A stretch of 9,410 bases of DNA from Anaerolineae bacterium. GTDB taxonomy: Bacteria; Chloroflexota; Anaerolineae; SpSt-600. The position numbers and the translations under genes are program-made. Below are positions 1-6,511 of this stretch, in pieces. Below the pieces are notes generated by a model that saw nothing but the letters and a program-made list of their open reading frames with translations, did not search any database and had not been told where the DNA came from. The DNA lies in assembly GCA_028275425.1 (NCBI GenBank), contig JAPWUT010000050.1:1-9410 (forward strand). The letters are read 5' to 3'. The first letter of the stretch is position 1. Every line of letters starts with the position of its first letter.

Positions 1-2221
1 CTAAAACTTTGCCTTGGACAGTGCTTTTGAAGGGCATAAGCAGGAAGAAAATTTCCTCGTCTTCCAGCTTAATTCCGGAGGCGATAGGGCCAAGGCCTTC
101 CAGCTCCAGGGAATACTCTCCTGGGGAGAGGCCTGGGAAGGCGAAGCGGCTTTCTTCATCCAACTCGGCTACCTGGGAGAAGCCGGGTGCTTTGAGTGTC
201 ACCTTGCGGCCCTTGGGCAAGCCTGCAAGTTCGCCCTTGACCATAGCTCCTCTGGGCTGGCCGACCGGAAGGAGTTGGAAGTTGACTTCGTAGGTTACAG
301 GGGAGCCTGGCTCCCTGCCTGGCACGTAAGCAGTATTGAGGCCTTCGGCCACGTCGCTATCCCAATCGCCCTGGACTATCAGGAGCTGATATTCTCCAGG
401 GGTGTGAAGGAACTCGTAGTATCCCGGAGGCTTGCCCACCACCTGGCCTGTCACTTTAACCGGGAAGGAAATGCCCGGCGGTGCTCCGGTCCAAGTCATC
501 ATCACCTTTATCCCCGAAATTGGAACGCCTTTTTCATCCAGGACCTGGCCGTAGAATAGGCGTCGGTTCTGGGTCTCTTCAGGCGGGAGGAGCCTTTTGG
601 TTATGACCTTGTAGCGGTAGCCGGGGGGAGAAGGTAGCGTTATATCAAACCTCTCCTCTTTCCAGCCATCCAAACTTATGGAGTGGATGGTCAAAGGGCC
701 GGCTTTAAGTGCATAGATTCCCTCACTCAAGCCTTGGAAGGAGTAATCTCCAGAGGATGTAGTGCGCATCTTGGCCAGCGGCTTGCCCTCTTTCAATAGG
801 GTTACTTCTACATCGGCCTGGGGCTTTCCCTTATCATCCACTACTCTGCCAGCTAAGGCTCCTCTCACCCCAACTTCCAGAGGCGCCAGGTCCAGGGTTT
901 TGCTCTCCCCTTCCGCCACCTCCACTCCCAGAGCGATAGCCCCCAACTTCTCCAGCACCACATCGTATTCCCCTGCCGGGACGTTGGAGAACTTGAAGAA
1001 CCCGGTTACGTCGGTGTAGGCTAAGGCTATCCTTGCCCCTTTTTGGTAGAGGGCGACAGGAATGGCAGCCAGGCTTCTTCCCTCCTTATCCCTCAGGAAT
1101 CCGGCGATAGCTCCTGTGCCGGAGCCGATTCTGGCGATGCTGGGCATGGCTTTCACTGCATCCACGGCTGGAAGTCGCCCCGAAAGGCCAAAGCGGTCGT
1201 TCCACCAATCGGTATACCACGCCTGGGTCTCCCACGTGGGGTCAAAGTGGCCGATTTTGTAATTGGCGATAAGCCAATGGCACATGGCAAAGTAATACGG
1301 TGGGGCCTGGCGCTGCATGAAATCGTTTATGGCCACGACCATATCCCGATGGATGGCCGGGGTCACGCGTGGATAGCGCCGGTCATCCCGCCAGCCAACT
1401 ACTGGCCCGCCTTCGGTGGAGATGATTGGTATTGAGTGGCCGCAAGCCCGCACGATGAGGGCGTTGACCTGCTCAAAAGCCAGGAAGCATGAGGGGTCAT
1501 CCATGACCGTGGCCCCAGGGTTTTTATCTTTAGCCCGCCACTCGTTAATCCACTCCATAGGCTGGTTATCCCAGACCCAATCCACGGGCCCGTAGCTCAG
1601 GTATTCCTCCAGGGTTAAGGGCTTTCCTTCCTGGTTCACGGGGTCGTATGGGTAATCAATCGGGTGGTTGAGGGTGTAGTTATGGATGGCTGCCCAGACT
1701 CCGGAATCAAAGAGGTCAGGCCGGCGCTTGGCGATTTCGGAGAATATGTCGGCCTTCTCCCCGACCGAGACGGCCGGTATTGCCGGGAGGCCCCCGAGGC
1801 CAAGGATGATATCGGCATCAATTATGAGGTTTTCGGCCACGATTTCCAGCCAGTTGGGGGGCATGTAGCCGTTCTGCCATTCAGCGGGGAGATTGGGTTC
1901 GTTGTTGGTCTCAAAGTAGCGGACGCCGATGGACACAAGGTTCTTCACCGTTTCCACTTCTCTTCCGCCGATGTGGCCGGGGTTGGGCCGGTGGCGGTAG
2001 AGGCGGACTACGGGCATGATCCCTTCTTTGAGGAGCGCCTCGCACAGCTTCAGGGAAGACCCTCCTCCGTCGTCCAGGAGCTTAACCCACTTGATATTCA
2101 TCTCCTTGAGCTCATTTATCCAGAAGCGGAGGGCTTCCCCTTCGGGGTGGTAAGGGCTTGCTGACCAATGTATCCCCCTGCCGTTATCCTGGGGGGGACG
2201 TGGGAAATCTTTAAGCTCCAT
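1..2221 (-). CDS. Glycoside hydrolase-like TIM barrel with carboxypeptidase-regulatory-like repeats, 3' end beyond window
   Basis: Reading the minus strand from ATG at 2221 gives 740 codons without a stop to the left edge, so the C-terminus lies outside the window. The start is fixed by AAGGAGG at 2226-2232, four bases upstream. Residues about 1-365 look like a clan GH-A barrel: a DDGGGSS stretch, then KEGIMPVVRLYR, then TNNEPN with Glu108 (the NEP position usual for the acid/base) and ISTEGG with Glu270 (the nucleophile position). Spacing and order fit that clan, but I cannot assign a GH family or substrate. From residue 370 there are four related beta-rich repeats starting near 370, 454, 555 and 658, and a fifth beginning near 733. 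They share a pattern like GxVxDxxGxPxxxVxV...GxYxFxxLxxGxY, typical of carboxypeptidase-regulatory-like Ig folds. No signal peptide is visible at the N-terminus (MELKDFPRPP), which is odd for a protein of this build. It is co-directional with and 14 nt downstream of the membrane protein gene, probably in one operon. Confidence 0.85.
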   Translation of the reverse strand, partial: MELKDFPRPPQDNGRGIHWSASPYHPEGEALRFWINELKEMNIKWVKLLDDGGGSSLKLCEALLKEGIMPVVRLYRHRPNPGHIGGREVETVKNLVSIGVRYFETNNEPNLPAEWQNGYMPPNWLEIVAENLIIDADIILGLGGLPAIPAVSVGEKADIFSEIAKRRPDLFDSGVWAAIHNYTLNHPIDYPYDPVNQEGKPLTLEEYLSYGPVDWVWDNQPMEWINEWRAKDKNPGATVMDDPSCFLAFEQVNALIVRACGHSIPIISTEGGPVVGWRDDRRYPRVTPAIHRDMVVAINDFMQRQAPPYYFAMCHWLIANYKIGHFDPTWETQAWYTDWWNDRFGLSGRLPAVDAVKAMPSIARIGSGTGAIAGFLRDKEGRSLAAIPVALYQKGARIALAYTDVTGFFKFSNVPAGEYDVVLEKLGAIALGVEVAEGESKTLDLAPLEVGVRGALAGRVVDDKGKPQADVEVTLLKEGKPLAKMRTTSSGDYSFQGLSEGIYALKAGPLTIHSISLDGWKEERFDITLPSPPGYRYKVITKRLLPPEETQNRRLFYGQVLDEKGVPISGIKVMMTWTGAPPGISFPVKVTGQVVGKPPGYYEFLHTPGEYQLLIVQGDWDSDVAEGLNTAYVPGREPGSPVTYEVNFQLLPVGQPRGAMVKGELAGLPKGRKVTLKAPGFSQVAELDEESRFAFPGLSPGEYSLELEGLGPIASGIKLEDEEIFFLLMPFKSTVQGKVL

Positions 2222-2235
2222 TTTCCCTCCTTAAG

Positions 2236-2940
2236 TTAAGCTACCCCTTTTTCTTCAGCGTAGCTGCGGAAAAGTTCCAGAAGCTTCTGGTAAAGTTCTG
2301 GCGGGAGGGATTCAAGCCCTTTCTGGCGGATGTGGTTTTTCAAAGTTTTAGCCGTAAGGACGGGGGTAAGCGGGGAGTGAAGCTCAAGGCGGGCGGCGGG
2401 GTTAGTGAAAAGGATTACCTCTTTTACCTCAACTTGAGAATCTTCGGGAAGCCTTTGGGCGAGGAATTTGCGGAGCCTTTCAGCCTCCCAAGCGACCTCG
2501 GCCGTAGGATTGCCAAGGCTTTCCTCGTAGAATATGCGTAGGAGATAAACCCAGCGGAACTTTCGGCGCCACCGGTTCCCTTCGCACAGGATATCCCCAT
2601 CGTGAGGTTTGGGTCTAATCACAAACAAGCCTGTTGGACCGAGAACTACATGCTCGGCAGGGAGCACATAACTGAAGAGCCAGAAGCGGTCATCCAACCC
2701 CTTCAAGGCCTTAGCGATAATCTCATCGTTGCGGGGCCTCTTTACCCAGCGGTTCAGGTTATAAGTGCCTATGTTGGAGGCTATGAGCCCGGCCAGGAGG
2801 CAGAGGAGGGAGAGGTAAAAGTATTTGGGGAAGAAGCTGAAGCCGAAGCCGGCAAGTAAGATTGCCAACCCCGTAAAGCTGGCCACTTTTCCCAGCCTTC
2901 CCCTTGAAGCCACGAGCTTCTCGTTAATCACTACCTTCAT
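2236..2940 (-). CDS. Small membrane protein with degenerate NERD-like domain
   Basis: A 234-residue protein with two hydrophobic segments near residues 21-38 and 40-58, followed by a soluble cytoplasmic-looking domain. Residues 97-115 (HVVLGPTGLFVIRPKPHDG) resemble the core of nuclease-related (NERD) domains, whose usual form is close to DHxVVGPxGVFVIExK; VKEVILFTNPAARLEL at 172-187 fits the following strand of that fold. The usual ETK triad position reads RPK, and the Asp before the His is Glu96, so nuclease activity looks doubtful. The fold assignment is my pattern recognition and not a computed match. The start codon has AAGGGG at 2949-2954 eight bases upstream and a strong promoter just beyond it. 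The gene ends 14 nt before the glycoside hydrolase-like gene, so the two are probably cotranscribed. I do not know its function; a membrane-anchored accessory or regulatory role is only a guess. Confidence 0.8.
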   Translation of the reverse strand: MKVVINEKLVASRGRLGKVASFTGLAILLAGFGFSFFPKYFYLSLLCLLAGLIASNIGTYNLNRWVKRPRNDEIIAKALKGLDDRFWLFSYVLPAEHVVLGPTGLFVIRPKPHDGDILCEGNRWRRKFRWVYLLRIFYEESLGNPTAEVAWEAERLRKFLAQRLPEDSQVEVKEVILFTNPAARLELHSPLTPVLTAKTLKNHIRQKGLESLPPELYQKLLELFRSYAEEKGVA

Positions 2941-2966
2941 GGTCTTTTCCCCTTGGCTTTTATTGC

Positions 2967-2995
2967 AGTATAGCCTAAAAAGCCGTTGAAGTCAA
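2967..2995 (-). promoter_or_regulatory. Sigma70-type promoter for the minus-strand operon
   Basis: On the minus strand TTGACT (2990-2995, 5 of 6 to consensus) is followed by exactly 17 bases and TATACT (2967-2972, 5 of 6). The transcription start would fall near 2960, giving a leader of about 20 nt before the ATG at 2940, with AAGGGG inside it. No other promoter this good lies upstream of the membrane protein gene. Confidence 0.7.
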
Positions 2996-3089
2996 AGCAA
3001 CGGAGAGCAAAGTGAATCGTCCACACCATCATAGACTGGGGGCTTGCCAGCGTCTTGGGTCCCACTTGGGGCGGGGAGGAGATTGTTTT

Positions 3090-3104
3090 GCCCCCGACGG
3101 GGGC
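3090..3104. repeat. GC-rich inverted repeat in the divergent intergenic region
   Basis: GCCCCC, three bases GAC, then GGGGGC form a perfect 6-bp dyad. It sits between the two divergent promoters (outer edges of the -35 boxes at 2995 and 3149). There is no T run on either strand, so it does not look like a terminator. An operator or a structural repeat is possible. Apart from this dyad I see nothing recognisable in 2996-3148. Confidence 0.35.
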
Positions 3105-3148
3105 TCGCATTGGCATTGCTTGGGCGTTTGTGGCCAGGCATTCCAAAT

Positions 3149-3177
3149 TTGCCTTACGGCTTAAGTGGTGGTATAAT
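3149..3177 (+). promoter_or_regulatory. Sigma70-type promoter for the liv operon
   Basis: TTGCCT (3149-3154, 4 of 6 to consensus), 17 bases, then a perfect TATAAT (3172-3177). Transcription would start near 3184, giving a leader of about 40 nt before livK. It is placed just upstream of the livK leader hairpin and Shine-Dalgarno site. Confidence 0.72.
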
Positions 3178-3190
3178 TTTTTGTAAATTT

Positions 3191-3208
3191 GAACCCGATG
3201 AAGGGTTC
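3191..3208 (+). promoter_or_regulatory. Hairpin in the livK leader
   Basis: GAACCC, six bases, GGGTTC: a perfect 6-bp stem in the short leader, ending three bases before the AAGGAGG ribosome binding site at 3212-3218. It could modulate mRNA stability or translation of livK. The sequence shows the dyad; the role is inference. Confidence 0.4.
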
Positions 3209-3223
3209 GCCAAGGAGGGTGAT

Positions 3224-4384
3224 ATGAAGAGGTTAGCCTTGCTCCTGGGTCTAATTGTAGCTCTAAGCTTAGTAGTCACATCGTGCGCCCCTAAGCCTGG
3301 CGTCATAAAGATAGGTGTCAATGCCGAGCTCACCGGCGGAATCCCGGTGGTAGGCCAATCCTGCAAGAACGCCGCTGAACTCTTCGTGGAAGAAGTGAAC
3401 AAGGCTGGGGGCATAGAGGTAGGAGGCCGCAAGTATACTATCCAGCTCCTCATTGAAGACAACGAAGACAAGGCTGAATCTGCTGCTGCGGCGGCCCTCA
3501 AGCTCCATACCGCAGGCGTCCTCCTGATGATAGGCCCCAACGCAAGCCGTAACGCCATCCCTGCTGCCGAAGTCGCCGAAACCAACAAGATGCCCATGAT
3601 AAGCCCCTGGTCTACCAACCCCAAGACAACCATTGACCCCAAGACGGGCAAACCCAAGAAGTATGTGTTCAGGGCTTGCTTCATTGATGACTTCCAGGGC
3701 GTTGTGGCCGCTAAGCTTGGCGTGGAGCTGGGTGTGAAGAAGCCTGCCGTCCTGTTTGACGTGGCCTCCGAATACAACAAGGGCATCGCCGAAGTCTTCA
3801 AGAAGACAGTAGAAGAGCTCGGTTACCCCGTAGTCGCTTACGAAACCTACACCACAGGCGATAAGGACTTCTCCGCCCAGTTGACCAAGATTATAGCCGC
3901 CGGAGCTGATGGCCTCTTCCTCCCCAACTATTACTCCGAAGTGCCCTTGCAGGTCCAGCAGGCCAGGAAGCTGGGCTTCAAGGGAATAATCTTCGGGAGC
4001 GACTCCTGGGGTAACCTGGAGCTGATTGACCTCTGCGGCATGGATTGTGATGGCCTATACTTCACCACTCACTATGCCCCGGACATCGCTACTCCGCAGG
4101 CTCAGGCCTTCATAAAGGCCTACCAGGCGAAGTACGGGAAGGTGCCCGATGACGTGGCCGCCCTCACCTATGACGCTTTCGGCATCGCGGTCACGGCTAT
4201 AAAGCAGGCTGGGAAGATTGACCGCGAGGCAGTAGTTGAGGCCCTCAGAAAAATCTCCCGCTATGAGGGGGTGACGGGCGTCTTGGAGTATAGGGGCACC
4301 GGTGACCCCATCAAGAGCGCCGTTGTCCTCAAGGTGGATGTTCCGGGGAAGAAGTTCACCTATTACACCACTGCCAAGCCGTAA
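3224..4384 (+). CDS. livK: Branched-chain amino acid ABC transporter substrate-binding lipoprotein (LivK-like)
   Basis: A 386-residue extracytoplasmic binding protein that captures a branched-chain amino acid or related ligand and delivers it to the LivHM channel. The start at 3224 is chosen because AAGGAGG (3212-3218) lies five bases upstream and the protein then begins with a proper lipoprotein signal: MKRL, a hydrophobic run, and the lipobox VTSC with the lipidated Cys at residue 21. An upstream in-frame ATG at 3044 would put the promoter inside the gene and spoil the signal peptide. The mature protein starts IKIGVNAELTGG, the classic opening of type 1 periplasmic binding proteins of the Leu/Ile/Val family, followed by NAAELFVEEVNKAGGI, the region around IGPNASRNAIPAAEV and the C-terminal DAFGIAVTAIKQAG. 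Length and fold signatures match LivK. It is first in the operon and followed by a hairpin that should raise its level over the permeases. The exact ligand cannot be read from sequence, as this family also binds amides, urea and aromatic compounds. Confidence 0.93.
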   Translation: MKRLALLLGLIVALSLVVTSCAPKPGVIKIGVNAELTGGIPVVGQSCKNAAELFVEEVNKAGGIEVGGRKYTIQLLIEDNEDKAESAAAAALKLHTAGVLLMIGPNASRNAIPAAEVAETNKMPMISPWSTNPKTTIDPKTGKPKKYVFRACFIDDFQGVVAAKLGVELGVKKPAVLFDVASEYNKGIAEVFKKTVEELGYPVVAYETYTTGDKDFSAQLTKIIAAGADGLFLPNYYSEVPLQVQQARKLGFKGIIFGSDSWGNLELIDLCGMDCDGLYFTTHYAPDIATPQAQAFIKAYQAKYGKVPDDVAALTYDAFGIAVTAIKQAGKIDREAVVEALRKISRYEGVTGVLEYRGTGDPIKSAVVLKVDVPGKKFTYYTTAKP

Positions 4385-4406
4385 GTGGGGATTAACTAAA
4401 TCCAAG

Positions 4407-4439
4407 GTGGGGGTGGGCTAAAGGCCTGCCCCCACTTTT
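4407..4439 (+). terminator. Partial terminator / attenuator between livK and livH
   Basis: A 29-nt stem-loop (4407-4435) begins GTGGGGG and ends CCCCCAC, with 12-13 pairs including a few wobbles around a small A-rich loop, and is followed by TTTTCT. It has the form of an intrinsic terminator but lies inside an operon, 15 nt before the livH start. It most likely lets part of transcription stop after livK and protects the livK mRNA 3' end, producing excess binding protein. Confidence 0.75.
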
Positions 4440-4453
4440 CTGATGGAGGGCTT

Positions 4454-5359
4454 ATGCAGACCTTCTTCCAGCAAATCCTTAACGCTTTACAGTTAGGCAG
4501 CGTTTACGCTCTTATCGCTTTGGGCTACTCAATGGTCTACGGAATCATCACCCTCATAAACTTCGCCCACGGCGATATCTTCATGGTCAGCACTTACGTG
4601 GCTTTCTTCGTGGGTTCAGCTTTGATGGCCTATGCCTTTAAGCTTCCAGGCCTAATCACCTTCCTCCTGACAATGCTGGCTTCCATGTTCTTCACCGCTT
4701 TTCTGGCCGTAATGATTGAGCGTTTTGCTTACAGACCATTGCGGAAAGCGCCGAGGGTTTCGGCGGTAATTACGGCACTGGGGGTTGGCCTTTTCCTGGA
4801 GAACTTCACCCTTGCCACCATAGGCCCTCACCCCCGCTTCCTCCCACCCATAATCCCGGTCCACCGCTTCACTATATTTGGGATAGCCACCTCCAACATC
4901 CAGCTCATCATAATCTTCGTTTCGGCTATTGTTATGTTCCTCCTGGACACCATTGTCCGGCGCACCATGGTTGGGATGGCGATGCGAGCCATCTCTTGGG
5001 ATAAGTTTACCGTCCCTCTAATGGGGGTCCCGATGGACCGGATAATTTCCATAACCTTTGCCCTTGGAGCTTCCATTGCGGCGGTGGGTGGGACATTGTA
5101 CGGCTTTGTCTACACTATTGACCCCTACATGGGGATAAGGATAGGTTGGTGGGCTTTCATTTCGGCGGTGATAGGAGGGATAGGAAATATCCGGGGGGCA
5201 ATGCTGGGAGGGTATCTTTTGGGGTTAGTGGAAATCTTCACCCCGGTCATTTTGCCCTCCTCTACGTATAGGGACTTCGTAGCTTTTTCCTTGCTCCTTC
5301 TGCTGTTAATCTTCAGGCCTTATGGCCTTCTTGGCCGGCCCGTGACTATGAAGGTGTGA
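4454..5359 (+). CDS. livH: Branched-chain amino acid ABC transporter permease LivH
   Basis: A 301-residue inner-membrane permease that pairs with LivM to form the transport channel. Family hallmarks are clear: GSVYALIALGYSMVYGIITL at residues 15-34, INFAHGD at 35-41, RPLR near 94-97, the ATPase-contacting cytoplasmic loop GMAMRAISWDKFTVPLMG (174-191) leading into ITFALGASIAAVGGTLYG, then ISAVIGGIGNIRGAMLGG (236-253), and the C-terminal FRPYGLLGRP. Most of the sequence is hydrophobic, with around eight membrane spans by eye. TGGAGGG at 4444-4450 gives a strong ribosome binding site. It follows livK after the hairpin and is separated from livM by nine bases, so the permeases are probably translationally linked. 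Confidence 0.95.
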   Translation: MQTFFQQILNALQLGSVYALIALGYSMVYGIITLINFAHGDIFMVSTYVAFFVGSALMAYAFKLPGLITFLLTMLASMFFTAFLAVMIERFAYRPLRKAPRVSAVITALGVGLFLENFTLATIGPHPRFLPPIIPVHRFTIFGIATSNIQLIIIFVSAIVMFLLDTIVRRTMVGMAMRAISWDKFTVPLMGVPMDRIISITFALGASIAAVGGTLYGFVYTIDPYMGIRIGWWAFISAVIGGIGNIRGAMLGGYLLGLVEIFTPVILPSSTYRDFVAFSLLLLLLIFRPYGLLGRPVTMKV

Positions 5360-5368
5360 GGTGCTCTC

Positions 5369-6463
5369 ATGGGTAAAGTCAAGAGCTTGATTTCTGCCTT
5401 TAAGGAACGTTGGGATGCCTTTTACTCTTCCTGGCCTGAGCCTGTAAAGAGGGCTGCTGTTCCAGGGCTTGTGGCCTTCTTTTTCCTGGCTTCCATCTTC
5501 TTCCCGGCGTGGGGAATCATCAACCTCTACTGGCAGCAGGTGCTCATCTACGTAGGCATAAACATCATCCTTACCCTGAGCTTGAACCTGGTTAACGGTT
5601 ACATGGGGGAATTTTCGGTTGGCCATGCCGGCTTCATGGCTGTGGGGGCCTACGTTTCCTCCATCCTCACGGTTTGGGTATTTCCCAAGCTTGGCCTTTC
5701 CCAATATACCCCCTACCTTTTCCCCTTAGCCCTTATCATCGGAGGATTAGCAGCAGGGCTTACAGGCCTTGTAGTTGCTTTCCCCTCTTTCCGAACCAGG
5801 GGTGACTACCTGGCTATAGTCACCCTCTCCTGGAACATGATAGTGAAGAGCGTGTTGGAGAACATAGAGGCGATAGGAGGGCCAAGGGGATTCATGGGGA
5901 TGCCCAAGCTGACTTCCCTGGCTTGGGTTTACGTCTGGGTGGTAATAACCATTTGGCTTATCCGCAACCTCGTTTACTCCAACTACGGAAGAGGAGCCCT
6001 TTCCATTAGGGAGGATGAGATAGCGGCTTCCTTGGTGAGCGTTGACACCCGCACGGTCAAAATTGTCACATTCGTGATTGCCTCCTTCTTTGCGGGGATT
6101 GCGGGCGGTCTTTATGCCCACGTCCTTGTTTTCATCAACCCCAAGGCTTTCAGCATCCTCAAGTCCACCGATATCTTGGTGATGGTGTACCTTGGGGGGA
6201 TAGGAAGCATAGGTGGCTCAATCCTTGGAGCTACCGTCTACACCGTCCTTTTGGAGCTCCTGAGGCCTCTCCAAGTTTGGCGCTGGGTCATTGGTCCGCT
6301 CCTCCTGGTCTTCCTCATGATTTTCAGGCCGCACGGCATCATGGGGATGAGGGAGTGGAAGTTCCTTATGCCTCCGGAGGAGAGGCCAGAATCCTGGCGC
6401 AAGGAGAGGGAGCTTTTCGTCTTGCCCAAGCTTGCTGGTAGTCCTCCTCTCAGGTGTTGCTGA
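5369..6463 (+). CDS. livM: Branched-chain amino acid ABC transporter permease LivM with a replaced C-terminal tail
   Basis: A 364-residue inner-membrane partner of LivH. Recognisable family motifs are LSLNLVNGYMGEFSVGHAGF (70-89), then MAVGAYVSS, FRTRGDYLAIVTL (141-153), the ATPase-contacting loop with IREDEIAA (213-220) leading to FFAGIAGGLYAH, and GGIGSIGGSILGA (276-288), followed by FRPHGIMG. GAGGTG at 5358-5363 is the ribosome binding site and overlaps the livH stop. The last eight residues (357-364, GSPPLRCC) come from an inserted element. The 9-bp AAGCTTGCT encoding Lys354-Ala356 recurs at 8115-8123, and joining the copies gives a 367-residue protein ending ASAKANPLNPEK. The change affects only a hydrophilic tail after the last membrane span, so transport function is probably retained (inference). 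Confidence 0.93.
   Translation: MGKVKSLISAFKERWDAFYSSWPEPVKRAAVPGLVAFFFLASIFFPAWGIINLYWQQVLIYVGINIILTLSLNLVNGYMGEFSVGHAGFMAVGAYVSSILTVWVFPKLGLSQYTPYLFPLALIIGGLAAGLTGLVVAFPSFRTRGDYLAIVTLSWNMIVKSVLENIEAIGGPRGFMGMPKLTSLAWVYVWVVITIWLIRNLVYSNYGRGALSIREDEIAASLVSVDTRTVKIVTFVIASFFAGIAGGLYAHVLVFINPKAFSILKSTDILVMVYLGGIGSIGGSILGATVYTVLLELLRPLQVWRWVIGPLLLVFLMIFRPHGIMGMREWKFLMPPEERPESWRKERELFVLPKLAGSPPLRCC
6428..6436 (+). repeat. Left copy of 9-bp direct repeat flanking the TnpB element
   Basis: AAGCTTGCT, in frame within livM (Lys354-Leu355-Ala356). An identical copy lies at 8115-8123. The bases on either side differ (C before and G after here; G before and T after at the right copy), so the exact match is nine bases. 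Confidence 0.8.
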
Positions 6464-6485
6464 ATAGGTGGATTGGGTGTAAAAT
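6457..6485 (+). promoter_or_regulatory. Possible internal promoter for the TnpB-like gene
   Basis: TTGCTG (6457-6462, 3 of 6 to consensus), 17 bases, TAAAAT (6480-6485, 5 of 6), inside the left end of the element and about 27 nt before the gene start. Spacing is ideal but the -35 box is weak. Read-through from the liv operon could serve equally well. Confidence 0.35.
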
Positions 6486-6511
6486 TATCTTGAGGCCTAC
6501 CGGCAGGATGA

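Noticed and set aside
14..559. Plus-strand reading frames of up to 181 codons across 1-2200
   Set aside because: They lie opposite the 740-codon minus-strand gene and have no domain, start signal or operon context; they are shadows.
2283..2295. 12 of 13 bases match the presumed guide region of the omega-RNA (8121-8133), within the membrane protein gene
   Set aside because: One mismatch and only 13 bases, in an unrelated coding region and with no known target-adjacent motif to test. A chance match is the simplest reading.
3090..3104. Intrinsic terminator
   Set aside because: The stem is short and neither strand has a following T run.
2937..3146. A 69-codon minus-strand reading frame overlapping the membrane protein start by four bases
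   Set aside because: It needs a TTG start with no ribosome binding site, and its last third is the TTGACT-17-TATACT promoter and leader of the next gene. It has no recognisable domain.
3044..3223. Upstream extension of livK from an in-frame ATG at 3044
   Set aside because: It would place the operon promoter and leader hairpin inside the coding region and bury the lipoprotein signal. The ATG at 3224 has a strong ribosome binding site.
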